From: Paraburkholderia sejongensis
Lineage (GTDB): Bacteria > Pseudomonadota > Gammaproteobacteria > Burkholderiales > Burkholderiaceae
Length of the DNA stretch: 64,000 nt
Assembly: GCF_020880815.1 (NCBI RefSeq)
Contig: NZ_JAJITD010000009.1
Coordinates: 283,924 to 347,923, forward strand
Direction: 5' to 3'
Shown: piece after piece, positions 1-8,653 of the stretch
Layout of the letters: each line of letters starts with the position of its first letter
Position numbering within the stretch: the first letter of the stretch is position 1
Position numbers and translations under genes: made by a program
The notes under the pieces: model-generated
What the model saw: only the letters and a program-made list of their open reading frames with translations
Database searches by the model: none
What the model was told of the DNA's origin: nothing

Positions 1-1
1 G

Positions 2-1714
2 TCGCACGATCCATATGCCGCCGCGAAGAACCCGCTGCTCAGCGCGCGCCTGCCCGCATGGCGCTCGAAGTTCGTCATCCTGATCGTGTTCGCCGCGTTC
101 GCGGCGCTCGCCGTCCGCGCGTTCTGGGTGCAGATCGTCAATCAGGACTTCTATGTCGATCAGGGGCAAAAACGCTATCAGCGCGTGCTCGAACTCGACG
201 CGATGCGCGGGAGAATCGTCGACCGTCACGGCTCGATGCTCGCGGTCAGTCTCGCCACCTACGAAATCTGGGCGACCCCGAAGCTGGTCGAAGACAGCGC
301 GATCGCACCGCTCGCGAAACTGCTCGATCTGCCGGCCGCGGAACTGCGCCGGCGCCTGAGCGGCGAGCGCAGCTTCGTGCTGCTCAAGCGCCAGGTCGAC
401 GCCGATACCGCCGCGCAGCTGACGCGCCTGGGCCTCGCCGGCATCACGCAGATCGCCGACTCGAAGCGCTTTTATCCCGAAGGCGAGTCGGCCGCGCACG
501 TGGTCGGCTTCACCGACATCGAGGACAACGGCCAGGAAGGGATCGAGCTGGCCGCGAACGAGCAGTTGCTGGGTACGCCGGGCCAGCGCGAAGTGATCCG
601 CGACCGGCTCGGCCGGGTGGTATCGGAGACGCGCCCGCTGGTGCCCGCGCGCAACGGCGCGACGATCCAGCTGACGATCGACCGGCGCATCCAGCAGCTC
701 GCCTATGCGCAGCTGAAGGCCGCCATCGCGCAGCATCGCGCGGAAGCCGGCAGCGTGGTCGTGCTCGATGCGCGCAACGGCGAGATTCTCGCGCTCGCCA
801 ATTACCCGAGTTTCGATCCGAACGACCGCGCGGGTCTGACCGGCCGGCAGTTGCGCAATCGCGCGGTCATCGATACGTTCGAGCCCGGTTCGACGATCAA
901 GCCGCTGGTCGTCGCGCTGTCGATGGACGAAGGCAAGGTGCGGCCGCAAAGCATCATCGATACCGCGCCCGGCTGGTACAAGATCGGCCCGGCGGTGATT
1001 CACGACACGTCGAATCACGGCGCGATGACGGTCGCCGAGGCGGTGCAGAAGTCGAGCAACATCGCGCTCGCGAAGCTCGCGCTGAACCTGCCGGCCAAGA
1101 CGATCTGGACCAAGTATCAGCAGTACGGGCTCGGCACCAAACCCGAGCTGACGTTCCCGGGTGTGGCGGCCGGCAAGGTGCGGCCATTCAAACGCTGGCG
1201 CCCGATCGAACAGGCGACGATGGCCTACGGCTACGGGCTGTCGGTCTCGCTGCTGCAGATCGCCCAGGTCTACACCGCGTATGCGGGCGACGGCACGATG
1301 CAGCGCGTAAGCCTGCTGCGCGAGCCGCTCGACGCGGACGCGGGCGACTCGTTCGGCGCGCACGGCGAGCAGGTCACGACGCCGGCCACCGCGCGCGCGA
1401 TCCGCAACATGCTGGAAACGGCCACCGGCGCGGGGGGCACCGGGCGCGCGGCGACCGTGGAAGGCTACCGGGTCGGCGGCAAGACCGGCACCGCGCGCAA
1501 GCAGATCGGCGCGAGCTACGCGAAGAACCGCTATCGGGCGCTGTTCGTCGGCATGGCGCCGATGAGCGATCCGCGCCTGATCGTCGCCGTGATGATCGAC
1601 GACCCGGCCGGCAAGGCGTTTTATGGCGGCACGGTCGCGGGGCCGGTGTTCAGCGGCGTGATGGGCGGCTCGTTGCAGTTATTGGGCGTGTTGCCGGACG
1701 CGCCGGGCGTGTGA
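2..1714 (+). CDS. FtsI-like penicillin-binding protein (PBP3 family), 5' end outside window
   Basis: This is a peptidoglycan D,D-transpeptidase of the septal PBP3/FtsI class, anchored in the inner membrane and acting in the periplasm. The frame is open back to the window edge, so the start lies upstream. The visible part begins with the end of a basic N-terminus and one hydrophobic segment (about 70-130), then the dimerisation domain, then the transpeptidase domain. The catalytic Ser lies in an STIK motif (codon at 890-892), followed by an SSN motif (KSSNIAL) and a KTG motif (GGKTGTARK), so all three active-site motifs are intact. The next genes are not murE or murF, so this is probably a second FtsI copy outside the division cluster. 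A role in division or stress-specific wall synthesis is inferred. Confidence 0.9.
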   Translation, partial: SHDPYAAAKNPLLSARLPAWRSKFVILIVFAAFAALAVRAFWVQIVNQDFYVDQGQKRYQRVLELDAMRGRIVDRHGSMLAVSLATYEIWATPKLVEDSAIAPLAKLLDLPAAELRRRLSGERSFVLLKRQVDADTAAQLTRLGLAGITQIADSKRFYPEGESAAHVVGFTDIEDNGQEGIELAANEQLLGTPGQREVIRDRLGRVVSETRPLVPARNGATIQLTIDRRIQQLAYAQLKAAIAQHRAEAGSVVVLDARNGEILALANYPSFDPNDRAGLTGRQLRNRAVIDTFEPGSTIKPLVVALSMDEGKVRPQSIIDTAPGWYKIGPAVIHDTSNHGAMTVAEAVQKSSNIALAKLALNLPAKTIWTKYQQYGLGTKPELTFPGVAAGKVRPFKRWRPIEQATMAYGYGLSVSLLQIAQVYTAYAGDGTMQRVSLLREPLDADAGDSFGAHGEQVTTPATARAIRNMLETATGAGGTGRAATVEGYRVGGKTGTARKQIGASYAKNRYRALFVGMAPMSDPRLIVAVMIDDPAGKAFYGGTVAGPVFSGVMGGSLQLLGVLPDAPGV

Positions 1715-1884
1715 AAACCACGAATCGGGTCCACGGTTTTCCGTAGCGCCGAGCCCTCCCCTAACACGTCCGCTTGCATTCGCTTGCACTCGCTTACACG
1801 CATTGACATTGGTTTGGGCAATCATGACGGCTCTTAAGTTTGGCTTAATTGTTCCCTGCAACTATGTCGCTCATCCCCTGTTGA

Positions 1885-1911
1885 GCCGCCAGAACATCGG
1901 CGGCGTTTTTT
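1885..1911 (+). terminator. Rho-independent terminator after the ftsI-like gene
   Basis: GCCGCC pairs with GGCGGC across an 8-nt loop and is followed by a run of six T. It lies 170 bp after the PBP stop and 60 bp before the next start, so it could end the PBP transcript or act as a leader attenuator for the small gene. Confidence 0.7.
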
Positions 1912-1972
1912 CTGGGGGATGCCAAAAAATGCGCCGGAAACTGTTCGTGCCCAAAAAAGACGGAGGTAAATC

Positions 1973-2227
1973 ATGGTTGAAGAGATGGTTGTCGAACACC
2001 TGCGTGCGATGCCCGGCCATGAATGGGTTCGCCAGATTCACTCCTGCAAGGTCTCTGATCCGCTGCAACCGCCCTGGGGCCGCTCATACCGGCTCGTCGA
2101 ATGGACGATGAAGCACGCGCCCGAATCGAGCCGCCGCGTCGTTCCCGCCGAAAGTACTCCACTCGAAATCGCTCAGGCAATGGCCTCTCACGTGCCCGGC
2201 CGCCGCTTCTGCCAGCAGGCCGACTGA
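1973..2227 (+). CDS. Small conserved-looking hypothetical protein (84 aa)
   Basis: I do not recognise the family. The start is well supported by GGAGG seven bases before the ATG. The protein is soluble and rich in Glu, Arg and Pro, without signal peptide or membrane segment, and has two Cys (middle and near the C-terminus) and several Trp and His. It stands alone between a terminator and a convergent isomerase gene. Codon use fits the chromosome, so I take it as a real native gene of unknown function. Confidence 0.65.
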   Translation: MVEEMVVEHLRAMPGHEWVRQIHSCKVSDPLQPPWGRSYRLVEWTMKHAPESSRRVVPAESTPLEIAQAMASHVPGRRFCQQAD

Positions 2228-2254
2228 GCGCAACGCTCGCCGCGCGCCGCGATT

Positions 2255-2884
2255 TCAGGCGCGCGCCGGCAGCGTCTCGCAGTAGTCCAAAGCATCTTCC
2301 AGCCTGTCGTTGCCCCAGAACATTTCGCCGCCGACGAAAAACGTCGGCGCGCCGAATATGCCTTTATTGATGGCCGATTCGGTCTGCTCGCGCAGGCGCA
2401 GCTTGTTCGCGTCGGCTAGCGCGGCGTCGATAATGCGCTGTGTGGGTAAGCCGAGCGTGTCGAGCGCTTCGCCGACGACCTCGGGCGAACCGATGTCGCG
2501 ATCCTCGGCGAAATTCAATTGCATGATCTTGCGGCAGTAGCCGCCGATCCACGGCTCTTGCGCACCGGCCAGCGCTACGCGCATCGCCAGTAACGCGGCA
2601 CGCGGAAACGTGCTCGGACGCGTGAGCGCGAGACCGTATTTGCGGCATTGGCGCTCCATATCTTTCCACACGTACGCGCCTTTTTCCTTTTGCAGAACGA
2701 ACGGCGAGTTATCGAAGCCGAGCTGGCGAAATACCGGCCCCAGCAGAAACGGCCGCCAGACGATCCGCACATTGCGCGCGTCCGCCAGCGCTTCGATGCG
2801 CATCGTGCTCAGATAGCTGTAATTGCTGCCGAAATCGAACCAGAATTCGATCGTGCGCGTCGTTGAGAGTGGGTCGTCGGGCAT
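2255..2884 (-). CDS. 2-hydroxychromene-2-carboxylate isomerase family protein (DsbA-fold, kappa-GST type)
   Basis: This is a 209-aa thioredoxin-fold oxidoreductase or isomerase of the DsbA/HCCA-isomerase family, probably glutathione-dependent and cytosolic. The N-terminal EFWFDFGSNYSYLS holds the active-site Ser that replaces the DsbA CXXC in this family, and the C-terminal FGAPTFFVGGE is the cis-Pro loop. The start at 2884 is chosen because AGGAGA precedes it; a longer frame starts 20 codons upstream without support. In aromatic degradation the family interconverts hydroxychromene carboxylate and benzylidene pyruvate, but no aromatic catabolic genes are adjacent, so the substrate is unknown. 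Confidence 0.85.
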   Translation of the reverse strand: MPDDPLSTTRTIEFWFDFGSNYSYLSTMRIEALADARNVRIVWRPFLLGPVFRQLGFDNSPFVLQKEKGAYVWKDMERQCRKYGLALTRPSTFPRAALLAMRVALAGAQEPWIGGYCRKIMQLNFAEDRDIGSPEVVGEALDTLGLPTQRIIDAALADANKLRLREQTESAINKGIFGAPTFFVGGEMFWGNDRLEDALDYCETLPARA

Positions 2885-3015
2885 CGCGATCTCCTGAGTC
2901 GGTGGCGGTGCGCAACACGCGATTCGCGCGGCGCGGTCTTGCAAAGCTTAACAATCGCCCGTGGCGCTTGTACCTATGATTGCTCTTTCTGCCTTACAGG
3001 TTCGAGAGCCACACC

Positions 3016-3099
3016 ATGAATTTTCCTTACGACCTGCTAACCGCGAGCTGTCTTTTCGTCGTTGTCGTTTCGTCGCTGGTCATGCTCGCGCTGGCCTGA
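3016..3099 (+). CDS. Possible 27-aa single-pass membrane peptide
   Basis: A short frame (MNFPYDLLTASC then a Val/Leu/Ala-rich stretch) encodes one hydrophobic helix. It is divergent from the isomerase gene and followed 80 bp later by a perfect terminator hairpin, which suggests that something is transcribed rightward here. The ribosome-binding site is weak. It is listed as a candidate small membrane protein only. Confidence 0.35.
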   Translation: MNFPYDLLTASCLFVVVVSSLVMLALA

Positions 3100-3180
3100 A
3101 TTCAAGCGCATCATCTGCGTCACCCGCGTGTCCCTTTCGCGGCGCGGTCCAACCTATCCTTCCGGCGCCCCCTCCATGAA

Positions 3181-3216
3181 ATAAAGAGTGCTGTACGCAT
3201 ATACAGCACTCTTTAT
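3181..3216. terminator. Perfect 15-bp bidirectional terminator
   Basis: ATAAAGAGTGCTGTA and its exact reverse complement are separated by a 6-nt loop. It sits between the rightward small frame and the leftward LysE-type gene ending at 3264, the normal place for a shared convergent terminator. The uridine tract is short in both directions. Confidence 0.75.
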
Positions 3217-3263
3217 CCGCACGACGCGCGTTTTCTTTTAGCCAGTCTCCGGCACCCGCCCGC

Positions 3264-3890
3264 TCAACGCGTCTGCACCGCCACGCGCAGGCCGAGCGAG
3301 ATGAACAGCACGCCGATCAGCTTGTTCTGCCAGCGCGTCAACCACGTCAAGCGTTTCACGAGTCTGCCGACCGGCCGCATCGTCAGCACCAGCAAGGTCG
3401 TGTAAAGCGCGCCCATGGCGACGAAAATCAGCCCGAGCGCCGCGAATTGCAGAAACGTCGAGCCGTGCTCGGGCCGCACGAATTGCGGCAGAAACGCGAG
3501 GAAAAACAGCGCGGTTTTCGGATTCAGCACTTCGGCGGGAATCGCCTGCAGGAAAGCCTTCGAACCCGTCAGCGGCGCGACCGCCGGAAGATCCGCGCTC
3601 GCCTGCTTCGCGCGCAATGCGCGAATGCCCAGATAGACCAGATACGCGGCGCCGACGAATTTCACGACGTTGAAAGCCAGCGCGGAGGTCATCAGCAATG
3701 CGGAAAGGCCGACCGCGGCGCCCAGCGTGTGAATGAAATCGCCGGCCGCGATCCCCAGGCCGGTCAGAATGCCGGTCTTGCGGCCGCCTTGCATCGTGCG
3801 CGTCAACACCAGCAGAACGGCCGGACCCGGAATCAGAAACAGCCCGAGCACGACGGCCACGAAAGTGCCCAGGGTGGATAGTTCAAGCAT
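3264..3890 (-). CDS. LysE/RhtB family amino-acid exporter
   Basis: This is a 208-aa inner-membrane exporter of the LysE superfamily with about six hydrophobic segments. The family signature near the N-terminus is present (GLFLIPGPAVLLVLTRTM), as is the internal NPKTALFFLAFLPQF motif. The start at 3890 has AAGGAG just upstream; a frame reaching further upstream runs through GC-rich repeats and is rejected. Members export amino acids such as homoserine, threonine or lysine; the substrate cannot be read from sequence. It is divergent from the IMPACT gene. Confidence 0.88.
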   Translation of the reverse strand: MLELSTLGTFVAVVLGLFLIPGPAVLLVLTRTMQGGRKTGILTGLGIAAGDFIHTLGAAVGLSALLMTSALAFNVVKFVGAAYLVYLGIRALRAKQASADLPAVAPLTGSKAFLQAIPAEVLNPKTALFFLAFLPQFVRPEHGSTFLQFAALGLIFVAMGALYTTLLVLTMRPVGRLVKRLTWLTRWQNKLIGVLFISLGLRVAVQTR

Positions 3891-4044
3891 GTCGTCTCCT
3901 TGCGACGCGCTGGCTCGATACACCGGTGCAGGCCGGCGTAGGCCGGTGTACGTGGGTGCAGGTCGGTGCGCGTTCGTGACGGCCATTGTAGACGAGGCAT
4001 CGAACGCCCGCCGCGCGTGCCCGCAGCGCGACCGATCCGCTACC

Positions 4045-4686
4045 ATGACGGACATCGCGCCCGTTGCGGCGCGCCGTCCTTATCCCACACGCCTCGTTGC
4101 CTTGCCCACCTATACCTTGCCCGCGCCGCTGAGCGCGGAACTCGAAATTCGCAAAAGCCGCTTTATCGCGCATGCGATTCCGGTCGCCGATCGCGACGCC
4201 GCGATGGCCGAACTGCAGCGTCTGCGCGCCGAGCATCCGGCCGCGACGCACGTGTGCTGGGCGCTGCTGGCGGGCGGCCAGTCCGGCATGTCCGACGACG
4301 GCGAACCGTCCGGCACCGCCGGTCGGCCGATTCTCGAAGTACTCCGGCATCACGATCTGGACGGTGTGCTCGCAGCCGTGGTCCGCTATTACGGCGGCGT
4401 GAAGCTCGGCGCCGGCGGGCTGGTGCGCGCGTACACCGATGCGATCGCGTCGGCGCTGCTCGATGCGCCGCGCGTCGAGCGGATTGCCCAGCTGTCGCTC
4501 GGCGTGGAAGTCAGTTATGCCGACGAAGCGAAGGTGCGCCGCTGGATGGACGCGCAAGGCTACCCGCTGGTGAACAGCGCGTACGGAATGCTGGTCAAGA
4601 TGACGATGCGCGTGCCCGCCACCGCGCTCGACGACGCGAAACGCACGGTCACCGATCTGACGCAGGGAAAAGCGGGCTTTTTCTGA
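4045..4686 (+). CDS. IMPACT/YigZ family protein
   Basis: This 213-aa cytosolic protein belongs to the YigZ/IMPACT family. The N-terminal domain (about residues 15-130) carries the typical RKSRFIAHAIPV start, the DDGEPSGTAGRPILEVL block and the VVRYYGGVKLGAGGLVRAY block, followed by a ferredoxin-like C-terminal DUF1949-type domain. The start at 4045 is the first ATG giving family-typical length; an upstream in-frame extension is not homologous. The bacterial role is uncertain, with translation or ribosome-linked regulation suggested from the eukaryotic relative. Confidence 0.88.
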   Translation: MTDIAPVAARRPYPTRLVALPTYTLPAPLSAELEIRKSRFIAHAIPVADRDAAMAELQRLRAEHPAATHVCWALLAGGQSGMSDDGEPSGTAGRPILEVLRHHDLDGVLAAVVRYYGGVKLGAGGLVRAYTDAIASALLDAPRVERIAQLSLGVEVSYADEAKVRRWMDAQGYPLVNSAYGMLVKMTMRVPATALDDAKRTVTDLTQGKAGFF

Positions 4687-4691
4687 TCATT

Positions 4692-4714
4692 GCGCCGGCC
4701 TGTTCCGGCGCTTT
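4692..4714 (+). terminator. Terminator-like hairpin after the IMPACT gene
   Basis: GCGCCGG pairs with CCGGCGC over a 6-nt loop and is followed by TTT. It lies six bases after the stop codon. The T-run is short, so termination strength is uncertain. Confidence 0.5.
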
Positions 4715-5051
4715 GCTGCCGCACGGCAAGGAATCCGCTCAACCGTTGACGCGCCGACCCGCCACGCATTTTCACAATGTTCTCATCGCGAGCCCTTACA
4801 GTTGCGCGTGCAAACATGGGCGAAGAGCGGTTGGGTAGTCCTCCCGGTAGCCACGAGCCAGCCGGCTGGCTATGATGGCCCGGCCCGCCCGGTCCGCCGC
4901 GCGGCTGGCTGCGTGAAACCGGACCGGGATCGTTGTCCCGTCCTTTTGCCCGGTCTAAATTGCAACGGGCCGCTTCGCTGCTACCATGCTGCTCTCCGGA
5001 TCACTCCCTAAAAAGGCATTTGCTCTGACCTCGACCGCCGCTTCGTTCCGC

Positions 5052-5630
5052 ATGCCCACCCTGCGTTCATCGTTGAGATCCGTCGCGCTCAAGGGTTGCG
5101 TCGCGGGGTTGCCGCTGCTGCTGTCCGCCTGCTCGTGGTCATGGTTCGGCCTGAACAGCAGCGCGCCCGCCGCGACCTCGAAGACGCACGGCACCGGCTC
5201 GCTCAGCGTCGCGCCCGCGCGCGAGTTCGTCTACGAGTCCGCGCGCGCGGGCCGGATTTCGTCGAACCGCATTGAAAACACCGCGATGACCGGCGTCGTG
5301 ATGAAGGACGAGATCAATGAGATCGTGCGCAACAGCGTCGCGAGCAACCTGCGGATCGCCGGATTCCGGGTCGACGACAAGCGCCGCGTGCTTAGCGGCA
5401 GCATCGAAACCTTCTCGGTCGACGACACCCGCTCGCCGGCACTGTGGACGCTGAAAATGCGCTACGTGGTCACCGACGCGGCGACCCGCAAGGTGATGTT
5501 CACGACCACCCGCACCGTGAAGCACAAGTCGCCGAAGTTCACCAACAGCACGATCGCGATCGAGGACACAGTCAAAGCGAGCGTCGATACGTTGATCGGC
5601 GACCCCGGCTTTATCAATGCGGTGAACTGA
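5052..5630 (+). CDS. Putative lipoprotein (192 aa)
   Basis: The N-terminus has a basic, hydrophobic signal peptide ending in a lipobox (LLLSAC), so the mature protein should be lipidated. The body resembles small outer-membrane-associated lipoproteins of the YajG/DUF4136-like kind, with alternating beta-like segments and a conserved-looking NEIVRNSVASNLRIAGF helix. I chose the ATG at 5052 for a compact signal peptide; an ATG at 4986 gives 22 more residues and neither has a clear ribosome-binding site. Function unknown. Confidence 0.75.
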   Translation: MPTLRSSLRSVALKGCVAGLPLLLSACSWSWFGLNSSAPAATSKTHGTGSLSVAPAREFVYESARAGRISSNRIENTAMTGVVMKDEINEIVRNSVASNLRIAGFRVDDKRRVLSGSIETFSVDDTRSPALWTLKMRYVVTDAATRKVMFTTTRTVKHKSPKFTNSTIAIEDTVKASVDTLIGDPGFINAVN

Positions 5631-5773
5631 ACGCGTGCCGGCCGGGGTCACGCGCGATTTCGCTACAATCGCGCTACCGGCGGCGCGCGCCGCTAACCCC
5701 TAGCCGCTCTACCCCGCTCCACCCGTTACCGGCGCGCACCGCATCGTCATCCCCGTTCAGCGTGCGAGCCGTC

Positions 5774-6394
5774 ATGTCCATTGCCGCCTGGCTATTCTTT
5801 TTACCCGCCTGTTTCGCGATCAACCTCGCGCCCGGCCCCAACAACCTGCTGTCGATCAACGTCGCCGCGCGACACGGCTTCGTGAAGGCGTTCGTCGGCG
5901 GCAGCGGCCGGCTGCTCGCGTTCACGCTGATGCTCGCGCTCGCCGCGACCGGCCTCGCGGTCGTGCTGCACGCGTCCGAGTGGGTGTTCCTCGCGATCAA
6001 GCTCGCCGGCGCCGCGTATCTGATCTGGCTGGCCATCCAGTTATGGCGCAGCGACGCGCCGGCGATCGATAGCTCGCACGCACAGCCCGCGTCGCTCGCC
6101 CGCATCGCGCGGCAGGAGTTTTTCGTGGCCGCCGGCAATCCGAAAGCGATTCTGGTGTTCACCGCGTTTCTGCCGCAGTTCGTCGACCTCGCGCGGCCGA
6201 TCGTGCCGCAATTCGCGGTGCTCGGCGCGAGCTTTCTGGTCCTCGAATGCGTGGCGATCGCGCTGTATTCGTGGGCCGGCATGTATCTGGGCAAGTGGCT
6301 CGGACGCGCCGACATCCGCCGCTGGTTCAATCGCTGCTGCGGCGGCTTTCTGGCTGCGATCGGCGTGAGCTTCCTGCTGGTGCGGCGTGCCTGA
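5774..6394 (+). CDS. LysE/RhtB family transporter
   Basis: This 206-aa inner-membrane protein has about six hydrophobic segments. It carries the family signature NLAPGPNNLLSINVAARHGF at the N-terminus and GNPKAILVFTAFLPQFVD in the middle, both diagnostic of LysE/RhtB exporters. It is distinct from the copy at 3264-3890, so the window holds two paralogues. Substrate unknown; amino-acid or amino-acid-derivative efflux is the family role. Confidence 0.87.
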   Translation: MSIAAWLFFLPACFAINLAPGPNNLLSINVAARHGFVKAFVGGSGRLLAFTLMLALAATGLAVVLHASEWVFLAIKLAGAAYLIWLAIQLWRSDAPAIDSSHAQPASLARIARQEFFVAAGNPKAILVFTAFLPQFVDLARPIVPQFAVLGASFLVLECVAIALYSWAGMYLGKWLGRADIRRWFNRCCGGFLAAIGVSFLLVRRA

Positions 6395-6409
6395 TCGATC
6401 GGATTACTG

Positions 6410-6544
6410 ATGAAGCGGATCGTCCAGTCCGTCGTCACTGCACTCGCTTTCGTCGCCGGCGAAATCCTCGTCGTGCTGATGCTGTGCGTCGCGCTGGTCT
6501 GCAAGGCGACCGCGCGACTCGGCCGTTCGCGGCCGCCGCGCTAG
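6410..6544 (+). CDS. Possible 44-aa single-pass membrane protein
   Basis: A short frame fills the gap between the exporter and the convergent glycoside hydrolase gene. It encodes Met-Lys-Arg, a roughly 24-residue hydrophobic helix, then a basic tail rich in Arg and Pro. It starts 15 bases after the exporter stop, which fits co-translation, but the ribosome-binding site is weak and the end overlaps the hydrolase stop by 4 bp. Confidence 0.4.
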   Translation: MKRIVQSVVTALAFVAGEILVVLMLCVALVCKATARLGRSRPPR

Positions 6545-7539
6545 CCGCCCGCCGCGTGCCGCCCCAGCGCCGAGATCGCCGCGCCCAGCGCCGGCTTCGC
6601 TGCGCCGAGCGGGTCCACCAGGCCGAAATTGCGCTCGCGGGCATTCTTCGCAGTCGCCGTGTCCTGCCATTCGTAGATTGAAATCAGCGGCGTCGCGAGC
6701 GTATTGCGCTTCGCCAGCAGCGCGCCGATGCGCTGCGATTGCGCAGCGACACCGCCGCTGCCGCCGGACGACACCCCCCATTCGGTGATCAGCGCGGGCA
6801 CGCCGTAGCGCGCGCGAATTTCGCTGGCCGCCTGCTGAATCTGCGGCACGCTCATCCCGTACGCGTGGTACGACACCGCGGCGAGACAATGCGCGGAACC
6901 GGCCGTCACGCTGCGCAACAGCTTTTCCGCAGCGGTGCCCGCGACCGGCGCGGTCGAGAAGCCGAAGCCGATCACCGGCACCGTTACCGGATTCGCGGCG
7001 AGTCCCGCGCATACCGCGTTCATATACAACGGAAACGTCGTGTCGACCTGTGCTGTCGGCCAATAAGCCGGCAAATCCGGTTCATTCCACAATTCGACCG
7101 CCAGCATCTGCGCGCGGTAGGTGCGCGACAACTCGCTCACGGCCTGCACCAGTTGCGCGGCGGCGTCGCGCAGGTGTGCTTCGCCGGCCGGCCGATCGAG
7201 GCCGGCCGGCATCAGAGCGCGGGTCGAACGCACGGTTAGCAGGACCGGCAGATCCGCTGCGCGAGCGCTCGCGAATGCGCGGACCACCCGCTGGCGATAG
7301 TCGGCGGAGCGCAGCGCGTCGACCCAGACGCCGAAGCGCACGAAGCTGAATCCCGCGGCCTTGATGCGGGTCGCCGCATCGGTATCGAAGCGCTCGATCT
7401 TGACCTGCGTCCCGGTTCTGATCGAACCGTGGCGATTGGCCGGCCATGGCCGCAATTGCTGCGCGTGGGCGAGACCGAACGCACAGAGCAGAGATAGCGC
7501 AAGCGCGCATCGTTTAAGTCGATTCGTCAGCGAGTACAT
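6541..7539 (-). CDS. Secreted clan GH-A glycoside hydrolase of the EPS cluster
   Basis: This 332-aa protein has a signal peptide cleaved after AHA (about residue 26) and a TIM-barrel glycosidase body. The acid/base Glu is visible in ELWNEPD and the nucleophile Glu in ITEWG, the two-glutamate arrangement of clan GH-A (GH5/GH39-like). It is the last gene of the exopolysaccharide operon, 7 bp after the polymerase stop. Hydrolases in such clusters usually trim, release or clear the cognate polymer in the periplasm; that role is inferred. The exact GH family is unsure. Confidence 0.82.
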   Translation of the reverse strand: MYSLTNRLKRCALALSLLCAFGLAHAQQLRPWPANRHGSIRTGTQVKIERFDTDAATRIKAAGFSFVRFGVWVDALRSADYRQRVVRAFASARAADLPVLLTVRSTRALMPAGLDRPAGEAHLRDAAAQLVQAVSELSRTYRAQMLAVELWNEPDLPAYWPTAQVDTTFPLYMNAVCAGLAANPVTVPVIGFGFSTAPVAGTAAEKLLRSVTAGSAHCLAAVSYHAYGMSVPQIQQAASEIRARYGVPALITEWGVSSGGSGGVAAQSQRIGALLAKRNTLATPLISIYEWQDTATAKNARERNFGLVDPLGAAKPALGAAISALGRHAAGG

Positions 7540-7546
7540 AGTGGCC

Positions 7547-8653
7547 CTATTGTTTCGGGTCGGCCTGCAGTTGCAGCGGCATGCGCCGCCCGAATGCCAA
7601 CCCGGACGGACTGCCCGAGCGTGCGGCAAGATAGCTGAGCCGCCACCCGCAAAACAGCGCGACACTCGATAAATGCCGGATATAGCTGCCCAGGTCCGGC
7701 TCGAACAGCGTCGACACCGCGATGTGCCCGATCACGAGACACGCGAGCAGATCGACCGCGCTCGTGCCTGCGTGCGCGAGCGCCGGCTGCGCGGGCAACC
7801 GGCGGAACGCCGAGCCAAGCACGATCCACACGAACGCGAGCATCACCCATTCCTTCGGACCCGGATAAAACAGCACCGGCACGTTGAGCTTCAGAATCGC
7901 GTACGCGTAGTCGATGCAGAACGCCGCGAACGACGCTGGTTCGACCAGGTTGTAGAAGCTGGTGCGCGCGCCGTACGGCGAGCCCGCCACCAGATAATCG
8001 ACCGCCATGTCGCGCGGATGCATCAGCGCGAAATACGCGTGCTCCGGCAGCACATAAAGAACCAGCAGCACCGCGAGCAGCAGCACGGTTTTGCGCCGCA
8101 ACGACCCGGTGCGATAAACCCACGCGCCCATCGCGATCGCCAGAATCAGCGCGAAGTAGATGCGGACCGTCGCCGCATAGCCGGCATAACAGGCGAGCGC
8201 CGCGACCGCGACATACCACGCGCTGCGTGTGCGCGCGATCAGCACCAGCACGACCGACATCAGCACGACCAGCGTGTCCTTGCTCGCGACGAACAGGTTG
8301 AAGAACAGGCACGGCGCGACCAGCACGACATTCACGAGCAGACTGCCGACGCGTTTCGACAAGCCGATCATCAGCCAGATAAACACGACCCCGACAGCCA
8401 GCACGAACAGCTCGCTGCCGCTGTCGCCGAGCGCCGCATAGAACTTCGCGACCGCGTCGAATGAGGTGTCCTGGTAGGTGCTGGACCCGCCGACCTGAGA
8501 CTGAATCTTGTCGGAGTCGCGAAACACGAATTCCGGCAGGAACGCGCTCGCTTTCCAATAGAGCGTCGCGTAGACAAAGATCGTCAGACTCGCGAACAGC
8601 CGCACCGTGCCCTTGCTCAAACGCGGGCCGGCATTCAGAACTTTACGCAACAT
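7547..8653 (-). CDS. Wzy-like exopolysaccharide polymerase (multi-pass membrane protein)
   Basis: This 368-aa protein is hydrophobic throughout, with roughly ten membrane segments and a long extracytoplasmic loop in the C-terminal half (about residues 215-270). A FVASKDTLVVL segment resembles the conserved Lys-containing motif of O-antigen and EPS polymerases. Sequence is poorly conserved in this class, so the call rests on topology and on its place between the flippase and the hydrolase. The start at 8653 overlaps the flippase stop by 11 bp, implying coupled translation. Confidence 0.72.
   Translation of the reverse strand: MLRKVLNAGPRLSKGTVRLFASLTIFVYATLYWKASAFLPEFVFRDSDKIQSQVGGSSTYQDTSFDAVAKFYAALGDSGSELFVLAVGVVFIWLMIGLSKRVGSLLVNVVLVAPCLFFNLFVASKDTLVVLMSVVLVLIARTRSAWYVAVAALACYAGYAATVRIYFALILAIAMGAWVYRTGSLRRKTVLLLAVLLVLYVLPEHAYFALMHPRDMAVDYLVAGSPYGARTSFYNLVEPASFAAFCIDYAYAILKLNVPVLFYPGPKEWVMLAFVWIVLGSAFRRLPAQPALAHAGTSAVDLLACLVIGHIAVSTLFEPDLGSYIRHLSSVALFCGWRLSYLAARSGSPSGLAFGRRMPLQLQADPKQ

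Noticed and set aside
58..1746. A 562-codon frame overlapping the penicillin-binding protein gene
   Set aside because: Arg-rich low-quality translation in another frame of a clear PBP gene.
3917..3970. Short GC-rich imperfect direct repeats between the exporter and IMPACT genes
   Set aside because: Units are irregular and too short to call a repeat element or CRISPR.
3733..4044. An in-frame extension of the IMPACT gene by 104 codons
   Set aside because: It runs through the divergent exporter gene and repeats and has no relation to the IMPACT family.
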